Position numbers and translations under genes: made by a program
The notes under the pieces: model-generated
Seen by the model: the letters and a program-made list of their open reading frames with translations, nothing else
Database searches by the model: none
What the model was told of the DNA's origin: nothing
In this document: in pieces, positions 11,392 through 20,860 of the stretch
Layout of the letters: every line of letters begins with the position of its first letter
How positions within the stretch are numbered: position 1 is the stretch's first letter
Assembly (NCBI RefSeq): GCF_001659785.1
Contig: NZ_CP015961.1
Coordinates: 1,798,001 to 1,862,000 of the forward strand
DNA length: 64,000 bases
Source of the DNA: Dietzia timorensis
Lineage (GTDB): Bacteria > Actinomycetota > Actinomycetes > Mycobacteriales > Mycobacteriaceae
Direction of reading: 5' to 3'

Positions 11392-11410
11392 TAAGGGTGG
11401 GCTAATAACC
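11392..11410. promoter_or_regulatory. weak IdeR/DtxR-like box upstream of heme oxygenase
   Basis: The 19-mer TAAGGGTGGGCTAATAACC agrees with the known iron-box consensus (TTAGGTTAGGCTAACCTAA) at about 11 of 19 positions, including the central GGCTAA. The right half does not match. Position 28-46 nt upstream of the hmuO start is right for a repressor, but the score is marginal. Confidence 0.25.
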
Positions 11411-11526
11411 ACGAAGATATTTCATCGACCCCTATCGGACATCAACCAAAAGTATGAGTTCCCGTCCGATCTTCGGCTGACGGCGCTGGTAATCGCGACG
11501 AAATGGGGTCGTACTACCCTTGCAGA

Positions 11527-12246
11527 ATGACGAAGGACAACGAACCTGCCGAAGACGGCAAGGGTGGCCATGTACCTGTAATGCGCGTCGCGGTCTTCGT
11601 TCTCGCGCTTGTGGCGTTGTTCGTCGCGGCGGCATTGCTGCCTCTGCCGGAGCTGGCGGACATCCGTGTGTGGTCCGTCGAACTCGGTCCCTGGTTCGTG
11701 GTGGCGTTCTTCGTCGTTCACGCGGCGGCGTGCATTCTGCCCATCCCGCGGTCGACCTTTACCTACGCCGCGAGCGTGCTCTTCGCGCCCGGCACGGCGC
11801 TCGCGGTTTGCCTCGGCGCCAGCGCGATCTCCGCCGGCGCGGCGTTCTACGGAATCCGTCGCTTCGGTTACGACGTCGCGGCGCCGCTGCGAAGCCACCC
11901 TCGCCTGGACGGGATCAATACCCACCTGGCCAGGCGCGGATGGGCAGCGGTTCTCAGCCTGCGCATGGTGCCCGCCGTGCCGTTCTCCGTGCTCAATTAC
12001 GCGGCGGCTCTCACTCCGATGGGGTGGAAATCGTTCCTGGTGGCGACGATGGTGGGAAGTATCCCGGGAACGGCGGCGGCGATCGTGTTCGGCAATTCGC
12101 TCACGACCGGTGCAGGCGAGAAGGCACTGGTGGCGACAGTAGTCATCGCGGGTCTCGGCCTCATCGGTCTGTTCATCGACTCCCGCGTGCCCACTCGCCC
12201 GCCGAAAGCCGAACGTGGAGACGCCCCGGACACCGAGGTGCGGTAG
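11527..12246 (+). CDS. TVP38/TMEM64-family (SNARE-associated/VTT) membrane protein
   Basis: This 239-aa protein has about five hydrophobic segments, beginning near residue 20. The conserved VTT core reads AACILPIPRSTFTYAASVLF, then GASAISAGAAFYGIRRFGYD, and later LSLRMVPAVPFSVLNYAAAL. Family proteins are inner-membrane proteins suspected of lipid scrambling. The position next to mutAB matches the conserved membrane protein Rv1491c beside M. tuberculosis mutA. The start at 11527 is likely but not certain. No Shine-Dalgarno is seen, and TACTAC ends 9 nt before it, so the message may be almost leaderless; ATG 11581 is the alternative. It converges on the DUF3097 gene with a 9-nt gap. Confidence 0.82.
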   Translation: MTKDNEPAEDGKGGHVPVMRVAVFVLALVALFVAAALLPLPELADIRVWSVELGPWFVVAFFVVHAAACILPIPRSTFTYAASVLFAPGTALAVCLGASAISAGAAFYGIRRFGYDVAAPLRSHPRLDGINTHLARRGWAAVLSLRMVPAVPFSVLNYAAALTPMGWKSFLVATMVGSIPGTAAAIVFGNSLTTGAGEKALVATVVIAGLGLIGLFIDSRVPTRPPKAERGDAPDTEVR

Positions 12247-12255
12247 AAGGCTGAG

Positions 12256-13065
12256 CTACTCGGTCACGAAGTCGACGAGTTGTTCTACGGCGCCGAGGAG
12301 GGCCGGTTCGATATCCCGGAACGAGGACACAGAAGACAGGATGTGCGCCCACGCGTCGCGCGGATCCGTCCAGCCCACACGCTTGCACACGCCGGTCTTC
12401 CAGTCCTCCCCCATGGGCACCTCGGGCCAGGCGTCGATTCCTACCACGCTCGGCTTCACGGCCTGCCAGATGTCGACGTACGGGTGGCCGGTGACCAGCA
12501 CATATTGGCCGACATTCTGAACCAGACGCGATTCCTTCGTTCCCTGGACCAGGTGATCGACCAGCACCCCGAGTCGCGCGTCGTCGTTCGGTCCGAACTC
12601 GGCGATCTTCGGTCCCAGATCGTCGATTCCACCGAGGGGCTCGACCACGACGCCCTCGACCCGCAGATCGTGTCCCCAGATCTTTTCCACCAGCGCGGCG
12701 TCGTGGAGTCCCTCGACCCAAATCCGTCCTGCTCGGGCCGTCCTTGCTCGAAGTCCCTCGACGCGGCGCGAACCCGAGGCAGTGCGCACCGGACCTTGCT
12801 TCGCCGGCTTCGGCTTCTCCAGAGTCACGGTCTCCCCGTCGATGAGGAACCCGCCCGGACGCATCTTGAACAGCCTGATCAGCCCGTGGCGATCTTCTAG
12901 CTGAGCGAACTCTCCATCGGGGTTGCGAGTCACCCCGACGATCGCTCCACAAAAACCGCTGAGCGCATCCTCGACGACGAGATCCTTCTCGGCGGCGACG
13001 ACCCTGAAATCGCGTTTCGACCGTCGCGGGGTGGAAAGAACGTCACGTCCGTATCGATCAGCCAT
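12256..13065 (-). CDS. DUF3097 family protein (actinobacterial, function unknown)
   Basis: This 269-aa soluble protein is recognised by MADRYGRDVLSTPRRSKRDF at the start and by WVEGLHDAALVEKIWG, EPLGGIDDL and TGHPYVDIWQAVKP in the middle. The order conserved Glu, then a hydrophobic strand, then an acidic GIDD loop looks like a TOPRIM-type metal-binding fold, but that is my inference. The N-terminal ~90 residues form a small beta-rich region (VGVTRNPDGEFAQLEDRHG, FLIDGETVTL). The ATG at 13065 is chosen because the extension to 13254 is arginine-rich, unlike the family. It is divergent from the next gene, with 71 bp between starts. No function is assigned. Confidence 0.78.
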   Translation of the reverse strand: MADRYGRDVLSTPRRSKRDFRVVAAEKDLVVEDALSGFCGAIVGVTRNPDGEFAQLEDRHGLIRLFKMRPGGFLIDGETVTLEKPKPAKQGPVRTASGSRRVEGLRARTARAGRIWVEGLHDAALVEKIWGHDLRVEGVVVEPLGGIDDLGPKIAEFGPNDDARLGVLVDHLVQGTKESRLVQNVGQYVLVTGHPYVDIWQAVKPSVVGIDAWPEVPMGEDWKTGVCKRVGWTDPRDAWAHILSSVSSFRDIEPALLGAVEQLVDFVTE

Positions 13066-13136
13066 GGCACCAGATATTACGACGGTGCCGCTTCCAAGCT
13101 GCGTGATGACACGCGACAGGCGTACCGTTGTCGCCG

Positions 13137-14051
13137 ATGCACACCTGTTTGCCCACTTTCGCCACGCACCTGCCAGCCGCAGCCTGGGGAGGTGCGGCGA
13201 TCGATTCCGGAATTCATGCCCTCCTCGGTTCGGCCCCGCTCGCGAAGGTCGCACTTGATGATGCGTTCGGCGGCGACCTGTCTGCCGTCGGCGCGCACTG
13301 GGAGCGCTTCCGCGCAGAACTCTTCGCGGTCAATGGCACGGCGATGCTGGATGTCGGAAAGCTGTATACCGAGTCGGTCCTCCTGCTCCGCGCGGTCGCG
13401 GCCACGGATACATCGGCAGAAGCCGCCGAGGTGCTCAGCCTTGCCCCTGCGACCTCCGGGGACCTGTCGGCTCTGCCCCCGCACCCCGAGCTCTCGGCCT
13501 ATGCCATGTCTCAGGGCGGCGCCGTCATCCTGCGCGAACCCCGTTCGGGTGTGACGGCGGTCGTGACGATTCCCCCGGCCCGTACCGAGCGCACCTGGAA
13601 CGTGCGGCTGTTCTCTGAGGTGCCGATGGCGCCTCAGGCACCCTCGATCTCGCACGCCACAGCCGAGCTCACCGATTCGGTCCATGGTGCCGCGGAGATA
13701 ATCGCCGCATCCTCCGGGGTCTTCAACGCACGCGACGGCGCCGCTCCGGCGATGCCGGAGAGCATGCCCACCGACTTACCTTCGGCCATCGGCGGGCGCG
13801 CGGCGCAATTGATCGAGCGCGCCGACACCATCGAGAACATCAGGATGATGGCCAACGCAGCGGAATCGCGGCGAGGTGCGCCCACGGAGCAGCAGCCGGT
13901 TTTGTGGAAGCTGCAGTCCGCCGTCAACCTTGCCCGAAGGGCCGCGGTGTCCGGATTCGCGGCCGATCAGCTCGAGGTGTTCCGGTCTCGTTCCGGCGCG
14001 GCGGATCCCACGGCGTTCCAGGATCCGAACGCCCAGTCCTGGGCGAACTAG
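13137..14051 (+). CDS. conserved-looking hypothetical protein, 304 aa
   Basis: I do not recognise the family. The protein is soluble, alanine-rich and has no signal peptide or membrane helix. The first 180 residues look alpha/beta (LPAAAWGGAAIDSGIHALLG, GGAVILREPRSGVTAVVTIP). The tail (about 215-300) is helical and charged, with RAAQLIERADTIENIRMMAN. It is likely genuine: it has one long frame with good codon usage, and it fits exactly between DUF3097 and ferrochelatase. Its stop overlaps the ferrochelatase stop by 4 nt (CTAG read on both strands). The start is an ATG at 13137, or a TTG 9 nt before; no clear ribosome binding site is seen, so a leaderless message is possible. Confidence 0.65.
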   Translation: MHTCLPTFATHLPAAAWGGAAIDSGIHALLGSAPLAKVALDDAFGGDLSAVGAHWERFRAELFAVNGTAMLDVGKLYTESVLLLRAVAATDTSAEAAEVLSLAPATSGDLSALPPHPELSAYAMSQGGAVILREPRSGVTAVVTIPPARTERTWNVRLFSEVPMAPQAPSISHATAELTDSVHGAAEIIAASSGVFNARDGAAPAMPESMPTDLPSAIGGRAAQLIERADTIENIRMMANAAESRRGAPTEQQPVLWKLQSAVNLARRAAVSGFAADQLEVFRSRSGAADPTAFQDPNAQSWAN

Positions 14052-15163
14052 CCCCTTCCGAAAAGGGCGCAGCACGCGGTCCCGCATGCCACGCCGTTCG
14101 CGCGGCAACCGTAAGACGGAACCTCTCCGAGCCGTGCGGGGCTCTCGCCGGTCTCTACCTCGGCAAGAAGGTCTAGCACCATGCGAGCGAACTCGGTCGT
14201 GTCACCGGGAGTGGCGGCGCGCCTGAGCGTGACGCCGAGCGACTCACACTCCTCGGCGAGCTCATTGTCGAGGTCCCACACGACCTCGACGTGGTCGGAG
14301 ATGAACCCTATGGGGCATACGACGAGCGAGGTCTCCCCTGCCTCGGCGAGCGAGGTCGCGTGGTCGACGATGTCCGGTTCGAGCCACGGAACCTGCGGCG
14401 GCCCCGAGCGGGATTGCCAGACGAGATCGAAATCATCCACTCCCGCCTCGGCGGCGACGAGTTCGGCCGCAGATCGGACTTGACGGCTGTAGAGTCCGCG
14501 GCTCTCCTCGTCCGGCCCAGCGGCCTTGTCTGCCGAAATGGGAATGGAATGTGCGGTGAAAACGAGTCGTGGCCGCTCGCCGGCCTCAATGGCGGCATCG
14601 AGTTGCGTTCTCGTCGCGGCGGCGAATGTGGAGATGAAGCGTTCGGTCGAGAAGAACTGACCTAGTTTGATCATCTCGGGTGCCGCGTCGCCGACGGCGG
14701 CGCGGGCGCGGGCGATGTCCTCGTGGTACTGGCCGCAACCGGAGTATCCGCCCCATGCGGACGTGGCAAATACCGCAGCTCTGGCTATCTTTTGCTCGGC
14801 CAGTTCTGCGGTGACGTCCTCGACATACGGAGCCCAGTTGCGATTGGCGAAGAATACCGGGAGCTCACGTCCGCTGGCCGCTAACTCCGCGCGTAGGTTA
14901 TCGATGATCTGGAGGTTGAGCGAATTGAGCGGGCTCTTGCCTCCGAGGTGGTAGTAGTGCTCGGCGACTTCCTCGAGACGCTCGCGGGGAATCCCGCGCC
15001 CGCGGGTCACGTTCTCGAGAAAGGGCATGACGTCGTCCGGCGACTCAGGCCCTCCGAAAGACAGTAGAACCAGGGCGTCTACGCGGCCGGACCCGGCCGC
15101 CGATGGTGTGAGGACCGGTGTCGTGTCGACGGGGCCGGGCGCGGAGTTCTCAGGCGAAGGCAA
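14048..15163 (-). CDS. hemH: ferrochelatase (coproporphyrin type) with C-terminal Fe-S cysteines
   Basis: The 371-aa enzyme inserts Fe2+ into the porphyrin ring; in actinobacteria the substrate is coproporphyrin III (CpfC). [21 protein letters not shown] is the family start and FTAHSIPIS carries the metal-site histidine. [20 protein letters not shown] is the conserved C-terminal block. Cys142 (GYSGCGQY) and the tail cysteines C353, C360, C364 and C365 fit the [2Fe-2S] cluster known in some actinobacterial ferrochelatases. The only workable start is a TTG at 15163, with GGAGG 11 nt upstream, inside the end of inhA (14-nt overlap). The order mabA-inhA-hemH is conserved in mycobacteria. Confidence 0.95.
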   Translation of the reverse strand: MPSPENSAPGPVDTTPVLTPSAAGSGRVDALVLLSFGGPESPDDVMPFLENVTRGRGIPRERLEEVAEHYYHLGGKSPLNSLNLQIIDNLRAELAASGRELPVFFANRNWAPYVEDVTAELAEQKIARAAVFATSAWGGYSGCGQYHEDIARARAAVGDAAPEMIKLGQFFSTERFISTFAAATRTQLDAAIEAGERPRLVFTAHSIPISADKAAGPDEESRGLYSRQVRSAAELVAAEAGVDDFDLVWQSRSGPPQVPWLEPDIVDHATSLAEAGETSLVVCPIGFISDHVEVVWDLDNELAEECESLGVTLRRAATPGDTTEFARMVLDLLAEVETGESPARLGEVPSYGCRANGVACGTACCALFGRG

Positions 15164-15944
15164 CGGAACCGAAGCCTCCGTCGGCGTAGATCACCGTTCC
15201 GGTGGTCGCGGGCATGAGATCAGAGAGCGCTGCGACGACGGTCGCCGCGACCGGAGCGGCATCGTTGACATCCCAGCCGAGTGGAGCTCGGTTGGCCCAT
15301 TCGGTCTGCAATTGGTCGAGCTCGTTTCCGTCGCCGATGGCGGAGCCGGCGATGGACTTCGCTGCGAGCGTCTTGATAGGACCTGCTGCCACGAGGTTCG
15401 AGCGGATACCCTTCGAGCCTAGTTCTCGCGCGACGTAGCGGTTGATGGACTCGAGAGCATTCTTAGCCACCGACATCCAGTTGTAGAACGGCATCGCGGT
15501 GCGGGGGTCGAAGTTCATCCCCACGATCGATCCCCCGGTCGTCATGAGCGGCTGCACGGCCTTGGCGAGAGCTGCGTAGGAATACGAGGAGATCTCGATC
15601 GCCGTGGAGACGTCGGCGTATGGGGTCTCGAGGAAACCGTCACCCATCGCGCTCGGCGGGGCAAAGCCGATCGAGTGCACCACGCCGTCAATCCGGTCGG
15701 TGTGTTCGCGCAGCCGTTCGGCGAGCGTGGACAGGTGCTCTTCATTCTGCACGTCGAGCTCGACGACCGGTGGGGTCTCCGGAAGGCGCTTGGCGATGGC
15801 CTTGACCAGCGAGACGCGGCCGAAACCGGTGAGGATGACGTTCGCGCCCTCCTCCTGTGCCTTCTTGGCGACGCTGAACGCGATCGACGCGTCGGTGATG
15901 ACTCCGGTGATGAGAATCGTCTTGCCTTCGAGTACCGAGCCCAT
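15150..15944 (-). CDS. inhA: NADH-dependent enoyl-ACP reductase InhA
   Basis: The 264-aa SDR reduces trans-2-enoyl-ACP in FAS-II, the chain-lengthening system for mycolic acids. It resembles mycobacterial InhA closely: [20 protein letters not shown] is the nucleotide-binding start, [15 protein letters not shown] contains Ser91 (equivalent of InhA Ser94), and [18 protein letters not shown] carries catalytic Tyr154 and Lys161. [14 protein letters not shown] and [12 protein letters not shown] follow. The ATG at 15944 has AGGGGAG just upstream; a longer in-frame start at 16076 lies inside mabA and is rejected. It follows mabA by 53 nt and overlaps ferrochelatase. Presence of mabA plus inhA argues against Corynebacterium itself. 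Confidence 0.96.
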   Translation of the reverse strand: MGSVLEGKTILITGVITDASIAFSVAKKAQEEGANVILTGFGRVSLVKAIAKRLPETPPVVELDVQNEEHLSTLAERLREHTDRIDGVVHSIGFAPPSAMGDGFLETPYADVSTAIEISSYSYAALAKAVQPLMTTGGSIVGMNFDPRTAMPFYNWMSVAKNALESINRYVARELGSKGIRSNLVAAGPIKTLAAKSIAGSAIGDGNELDQLQTEWANRAPLGWDVNDAAPVAATVVAALSDLMPATTGTVIYADGGFGSVAFA

Positions 15945-15997
15945 GTTCTCCCCTAGTGGTTTTGCGTGTGTGAGTGCCGTGCGCGAATGCGGCTGGC

Positions 15998-16753
<756 letters not shown>

Positions 16754-16809
16754 CTAACGCACGAGTAGAGAGCCCGTGCCATCTGCGGGGCTGTTGTCCC
16801 CGGTTGCCT

Positions 16810-17796
16810 CTACGGAAGTCGCTGGCTCGTGCTGAGTGAAAGACCCGCGGAGACGAAGGCGAGAATCGAGCCCACGATCAACCAGGGCCGGCTCGCGTCC
16901 GACAGGCGGTATTCGTAGCCGATCTGTTCCTCGAGCGTCGAGTACACCTGGTCGAGCTCTTCCAGGCTCGATGCAGTGTAGGCCTCGCCGCCGGAAAGGT
17001 CCGCGATTTCTTCAAGCGAGGCGTCGTCCACCGGAACGGTCTGCTGGGTGCCCTCGATATCGACGTACCCGTCGATTGTGCCGAAGGAGATCGTCGACAC
17101 CGGGATCTCCTTCTCTTTGGCGGCGCGAGCGGCGCTGAACGCGCCGCGTTCGGCGTTGGGATCCTGCGGAATCGTTTCCTTGCCGTCGGACAGGAGCACG
17201 ATGCGCGCCGGCGGCGCGGCGTCGGGCCCGCCGAGGCTCGCCGAGAATGATTCGACCGCCTGTGTCGCGGAATAGATGGCCTCGCCGGTCGCCGTGCGCT
17301 GATCGAGTTCCAGCCCATCGACGGCACGCTCGACCGGGCCCCGATCAGTGGTCGGGGCTACCAGCAGATTCGATGTGCCGGCGAAACTCACCAGACCGAG
17401 GTTGACCCCGGCGGTGAGGTTGTTGGCGAAGTCCTTCGCAGCGATCTGCGCCGCCTGCAGCCGCGAAGGCGCGACATCGGTTGCCTCCATCGACAGCGAC
17501 ACGTCCATGACGAGCATGACAGTCGCCCTATTTCGTTCCTCGCGCTGCTCGGCCTGCGGCGCTCCGAGGGCAATGACGAGAGCAACCAAACCCAGGACGA
17601 GCGCCACCGCGGGCACGTGCACAAGCCAGTTTCGCCGGTCGGTGCGGCTCGCCCGTAGTGCCGGCATGTTGCCGAACCGGATGCTGCGCCTGCGCTTGGA
17701 TCGCTGGGCAATCACGTACCCCGCCGCGAGCGCGATGGGCACGACGATGAGCACAAGCCACCATGGGTGCTGGAAGTCGGTCACGCTCAGCTTCAT
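16810..17796 (-). CDS. membrane-anchored VWA-domain (BatA-like) protein, Rv1481 type
   Basis: This 328-aa protein has a short N-terminus, transmembrane helices at about 12-30 and 60-79, then a von Willebrand A domain with MIDAS motif DVSLS (98-102) and LLSDGKE. A last hydrophobic segment lies at about 305-322. It is the partner of the DUF58 and MoxR genes: MoxR/DUF58/VWA sets act as chaperone-like AAA modules at the membrane. The ATG at 17796 overlaps the DUF58 stop in ATGA, so translation is coupled. The rest of the set lies upstream and mabA 65 nt downstream. The extension to 17889 is rejected as it lies inside DUF58. Confidence 0.9.
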   Translation of the reverse strand: MKLSVTDFQHPWWLVLIVVPIALAAGYVIAQRSKRRRSIRFGNMPALRASRTDRRNWLVHVPAVALVLGLVALVIALGAPQAEQREERNRATVMLVMDVSLSMEATDVAPSRLQAAQIAAKDFANNLTAGVNLGLVSFAGTSNLLVAPTTDRGPVERAVDGLELDQRTATGEAIYSATQAVESFSASLGGPDAAPPARIVLLSDGKETIPQDPNAERGAFSAARAAKEKEIPVSTISFGTIDGYVDIEGTQQTVPVDDASLEEIADLSGGEAYTASSLEELDQVYSTLEEQIGYEYRLSDASRPWLIVGSILAFVSAGLSLSTSQRLP

Positions 17797-18962
17797 CGGC
17801 TCATCTCCAGATCGGCGAGCGTACGTTCGCCGTCGGGGAAGGCGCCACGCCTGCGCATCTCGGCAAATTCGATGACGTCGCGAACCCAATCACGGTCGGT
17901 GCGCAGCGCGAGGATCGGTGCACCGCAGTGTCGCAGAGCGGTGACGACCTCCCGGCGATGGCGCCTCGCCGCGAACTGGTAGTTCGCGGCCTGCTCTGCG
18001 GTGACATCCACGTCGAGCACTTCCCCGCTGACCGGATCGCGCAGCGAGACGTTTCCGATTTGCGGCAGTGCGACGTCAAGCGGATCGGTGAGCCGCGCCG
18101 AGACTATCTGTTGGCGGGTCGCCAGTACCCGCAGCGAGCGCTCCCAGTCCATTTCTCCGAGGAAATCGGAGATCACGACGATGAGACCTCGCCGGCGCGC
18201 GAGACCGCGAAGCGCCGTTGCACCGCGTTCGAGCGCGGAGTCCTTGTGCGGTGCCTGGCGGTCGGTCTTGGGCGGCCGAATCCTTTTCCAGGCGCGCGCC
18301 GCCCTCGCGCGAATACCGCCGGACTGAGCCCGGTTGTCGGTGCCGCGTCCGGAATTCTGGCTCGAGCCTCGCGCAGCCTGTGCTGCGTCCTCATCGTCCG
18401 TATCGTCGTCGTTTGTGACGGCGGACGGCGTCGTCGCAACGAGCTCCAGAATGCTGCGGACGTGTTCCTTGCCGGCCGAAGGGGGGACGATCACGGGGTC
18501 CGCGCCACCGACGATCACCACGCCGACGCGGTTGCCCGCGGTAGAAGCCAGCAGTCCGAACGTCGCGGCCGAGGCGAGCGCGAGGTCGCGCTTGGTGACG
18601 ACCTCGCCGTTCTCGTCGACATGGCTTCCCGCGTCGATGGATGGGGACAGATCGACGAGAAGCCAGGTCTCCAATTCCCGATCGGCAATGGTCTGGTGCA
18701 CGTGAGGAACCGTGGTGCGCGCGGTGACCGACCAGTCCATGAGGCGGACATCGTCACCTACCTGATATTCCCGACTCTCCCCGGGCTCCGATCCGGGTCC
18801 GGGAATCAAACCCTGGTAGTTACCGAGCAGGACACCGTCGATCTTGCGCAACACCGTCAGTTCGAGCCGGGCTATGCGAGCCCGGGTGCTCGCCGAGGTC
18901 AATACCTTGTCTCGACCGTGCGGTGGCGTTTCCCGGTCTTCCTCGGAATGAGTCGAACGCAT
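17793..18962 (-). CDS. DUF58 domain protein of the MoxR-VWA module
   Basis: This 389-aa protein carries the DUF58 hallmark REYQVGDDVRLMDWSVTART (residues ~64-83), followed by a degenerate VWA-like region (WLLVDLSPSIDAGS, RVGVVIVGGADPV, VVISDFLGEMDW). A low-complexity segment of about 60 residues (roughly 182-245) splits this region. It begins with an acidic run, NDDDTDDEDAAQAARG, and turns strongly basic near ARAARAWKRIRPPKTD. The family usually lacks so large an insert. moxR lies 6 nt upstream; the VWA gene overlaps by 4 nt. It is predicted to be the cytosolic or membrane-bound adaptor between MoxR and VWA proteins. Confidence 0.9.
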   Translation of the reverse strand: MRSTHSEEDRETPPHGRDKVLTSASTRARIARLELTVLRKIDGVLLGNYQGLIPGPGSEPGESREYQVGDDVRLMDWSVTARTTVPHVHQTIADRELETWLLVDLSPSIDAGSHVDENGEVVTKRDLALASAATFGLLASTAGNRVGVVIVGGADPVIVPPSAGKEHVRSILELVATTPSAVTNDDDTDDEDAAQAARGSSQNSGRGTDNRAQSGGIRARAARAWKRIRPPKTDRQAPHKDSALERGATALRGLARRRGLIVVISDFLGEMDWERSLRVLATRQQIVSARLTDPLDVALPQIGNVSLRDPVSGEVLDVDVTAEQAANYQFAARRHRREVVTALRHCGAPILALRTDRDWVRDVIEFAEMRRRGAFPDGERTLADLEMSR

Positions 18963-18968
18963 GAAGCC

Positions 18969-20177
18969 CTAGTCCTGCGAATTCTGCTGCGGGCCCTGCT
19001 GTCCCCAGGTGTTCGGGCGGTTGTGGGCGGCGTGCTGCGGGCCCGACTCAGGGCGAGGAGCCGCGGGGGCGGTTCCGGGTTGCGGCGAATATCCTGGACC
19101 GGGCACGGATTGCCCGGGTCCACCCACAGGCGCGGCGGGCGCTTGGGGTTGGACCGGATTCGGCCCGCCCGAGGCCGACACCTGTGGGAGCGGAACCGAG
19201 GAGAGGACATGGCCGATGATCGACTCGGCATCGACCTCGTCCGCGAGTGCGTCATAGGTGAGTACGAGACGGTGGCGAAGCACGGCCGGCAAGACGTCAA
19301 CCACGTCCTGAGGAACCACGTAATCGCGGCCGCGGATGAGCGCGATTGCACGAGCTGCGCTGATAGCGCCGAGGGTGGCACGAGGAGAAGCTCCATAGGA
19401 CAGCCACCGTGATACATCATTCAGCCCGAACTGCTCGGGCGTGCGCGTCGCCTCGACGACGCGCACGACGTAATCGATCAAGGAATGGTGGACGAAGACC
19501 TCACGCACGCGAGCCTGCATCGCGCCGAGTTGTACGGTATCGAGAAGTTGGGAGGCCTCCGGCGGCGTGCTACCCATCCGGTAGACGATCTCGCGCTCCT
19601 CCTCGGCGGAGGGATAGTCGACGACAAGCTTGAAGAGGAAGCGGTCACGCTGTGCTTCGGGAAGCGGGTACACGCCCTCGTTTTCGATCGGATTCTGGGT
19701 CGCGAGCACGAGGAAGGGTTTGGGCACGTCGAAGGTGTTACCGCCGACGGAGACATGCCCTTCTGCCATCACCTCCAGGAGCGCCGATTGCACCTTCGCC
19801 GGAGCGCGGTTGATCTCGTCCGCGAGCACGAAATTCGCCATCACCGGTCCGAGTTCGACGTCGAAGGTCTCACTCCCCTGGCGATAGATGCGCGTGCCGA
19901 CGATGTCGGAGGGCACCAGGTCGGGCGTGAACTGCAGACGGGAGAACGATCCGCCGATGACTTTCGCAAACGTCTCGACCGTCAGGGTCTTGGCCACACC
20001 GGGCACGCCCTCGAGAAGAACGTGACCGCGAGCGAGCAATCCCGCGAGAACCATCTCGAGCATCGCGTCCTGGCCGACGATGACCTTCTTGACCTGATAG
20101 AGCAACTGCTCCAGGACCTTGGCGTCATCCTCGCCGGAGGAACGTGAGCTGGACGAGCTTGAAGATATGTCTGTCAC
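18969..20177 (-). CDS. moxR1: MoxR-type AAA+ ATPase
   Basis: The predicted 402-aa ATPase has a serine-rich start (residues 5-14), Walker A GVPGVAKT (57-64), Walker B with VLADEINRAP, sensor LATQNPIENEGVYPLPEAQ and the conserved DRFLFK. From about residue 330 the tail is disordered, rich in Pro, Gly and Gln (VQPQAPAAPVGGPGQSVPG). The GTG at 20177 is chosen because AAGGAG lies 10 nt upstream; the GTG at 20216 has no such site. It heads a coupled set moxR-DUF58-VWA. In M. tuberculosis the peptidoglycan hydrolase genes ripA/ripB stand directly upstream of moxR1; here they are absent and a DUF6676 gene precedes it by 52 nt. Confidence 0.94.
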   Translation of the reverse strand: MTDISSSSSSSRSSGEDDAKVLEQLLYQVKKVIVGQDAMLEMVLAGLLARGHVLLEGVPGVAKTLTVETFAKVIGGSFSRLQFTPDLVPSDIVGTRIYRQGSETFDVELGPVMANFVLADEINRAPAKVQSALLEVMAEGHVSVGGNTFDVPKPFLVLATQNPIENEGVYPLPEAQRDRFLFKLVVDYPSAEEEREIVYRMGSTPPEASQLLDTVQLGAMQARVREVFVHHSLIDYVVRVVEATRTPEQFGLNDVSRWLSYGASPRATLGAISAARAIALIRGRDYVVPQDVVDVLPAVLRHRLVLTYDALADEVDAESIIGHVLSSVPLPQVSASGGPNPVQPQAPAAPVGGPGQSVPGPGYSPQPGTAPAAPRPESGPQHAAHNRPNTWGQQGPQQNSQD

Positions 20178-20229
20178 GAAACGAGTGCTCCTTAGTTCTT
20201 CGCGGTCTTGCGCCACCCTACCGGCCAGG

Positions 20230-20754
20230 CTACTGGCCTTGGGCGCGTCGCTTGATCGCCAGCACGAATACGACGATGAGCACGATGATGAGTACTACCG
20301 TCCCGGTCGCGTAGAGTCCCCAAGGCGGAGCCGGCTGGGTGATCCGTGCTTCGAAAACGGCTGCCGCCTCGATGGGATGGTCCTCCCGATAGGCATCGTC
20401 CTGCGCCGACTCGAGGACGGAGCGCGAAATCGAATCCGAATGAGATCCCACGTAATCGGGGGTGAACACGACGATCGTGCCCTCGTGGTCGTTGGACAGA
20501 CGAGTCGCCATGTCGCGAGCCTGCGAATAGACCCCGACCTCCTGGTCGGTGATGACGATGTTGAGGTCCACCCCATTGCTCGCGGCGTGGTCGACGATCG
20601 GCTCCAGCCCCTCGACCAACTCGTCGGGGGCCGAGATGTTTCCGGCAGACAAATCCGCATTAACCTCATCGAACTGCGCCCACTCCATCCAATCGTCGCC
20701 GAGCAGCGGCATCGGGGGGCGGTCCGCCTTGGGGATATTTTCTAAATCTGCCAC
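20230..20754 (-). CDS. DUF6676-like membrane protein (Rv1476 type)
   Basis: The 174-aa protein has a soluble first part (residues 1-140) with a Rossmann/TPM-like look: VDLNIVITDQEVGVYSQARD, then GTIVVFTPDYVGSH. One C-terminal helix (about 147-168) is followed by a basic end, KRRAQGQ. The part before the helix would therefore face outside if the basic tail stays inside. Position upstream of moxR and divergent from aconitase matches Rv1476 of M. tuberculosis. Function unknown; it may support the MoxR/VWA set or cell-wall hydrolases. Confidence 0.78.
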   Translation of the reverse strand: MADLENIPKADRPPMPLLGDDWMEWAQFDEVNADLSAGNISAPDELVEGLEPIVDHAASNGVDLNIVITDQEVGVYSQARDMATRLSNDHEGTIVVFTPDYVGSHSDSISRSVLESAQDDAYREDHPIEAAAVFEARITQPAPPWGLYATGTVVLIIVLIVVFVLAIKRRAQGQ

Positions 20755-20860
20755 GCCCGTATCGTGCCACGACGTTGCCGCGTTGGAAGGTTCGGCGCGC
20801 CGTCGATGACGTCGATGATCGGTCGCGCACGCCCGACACGCCGGCGCCGACGACTTTAAA

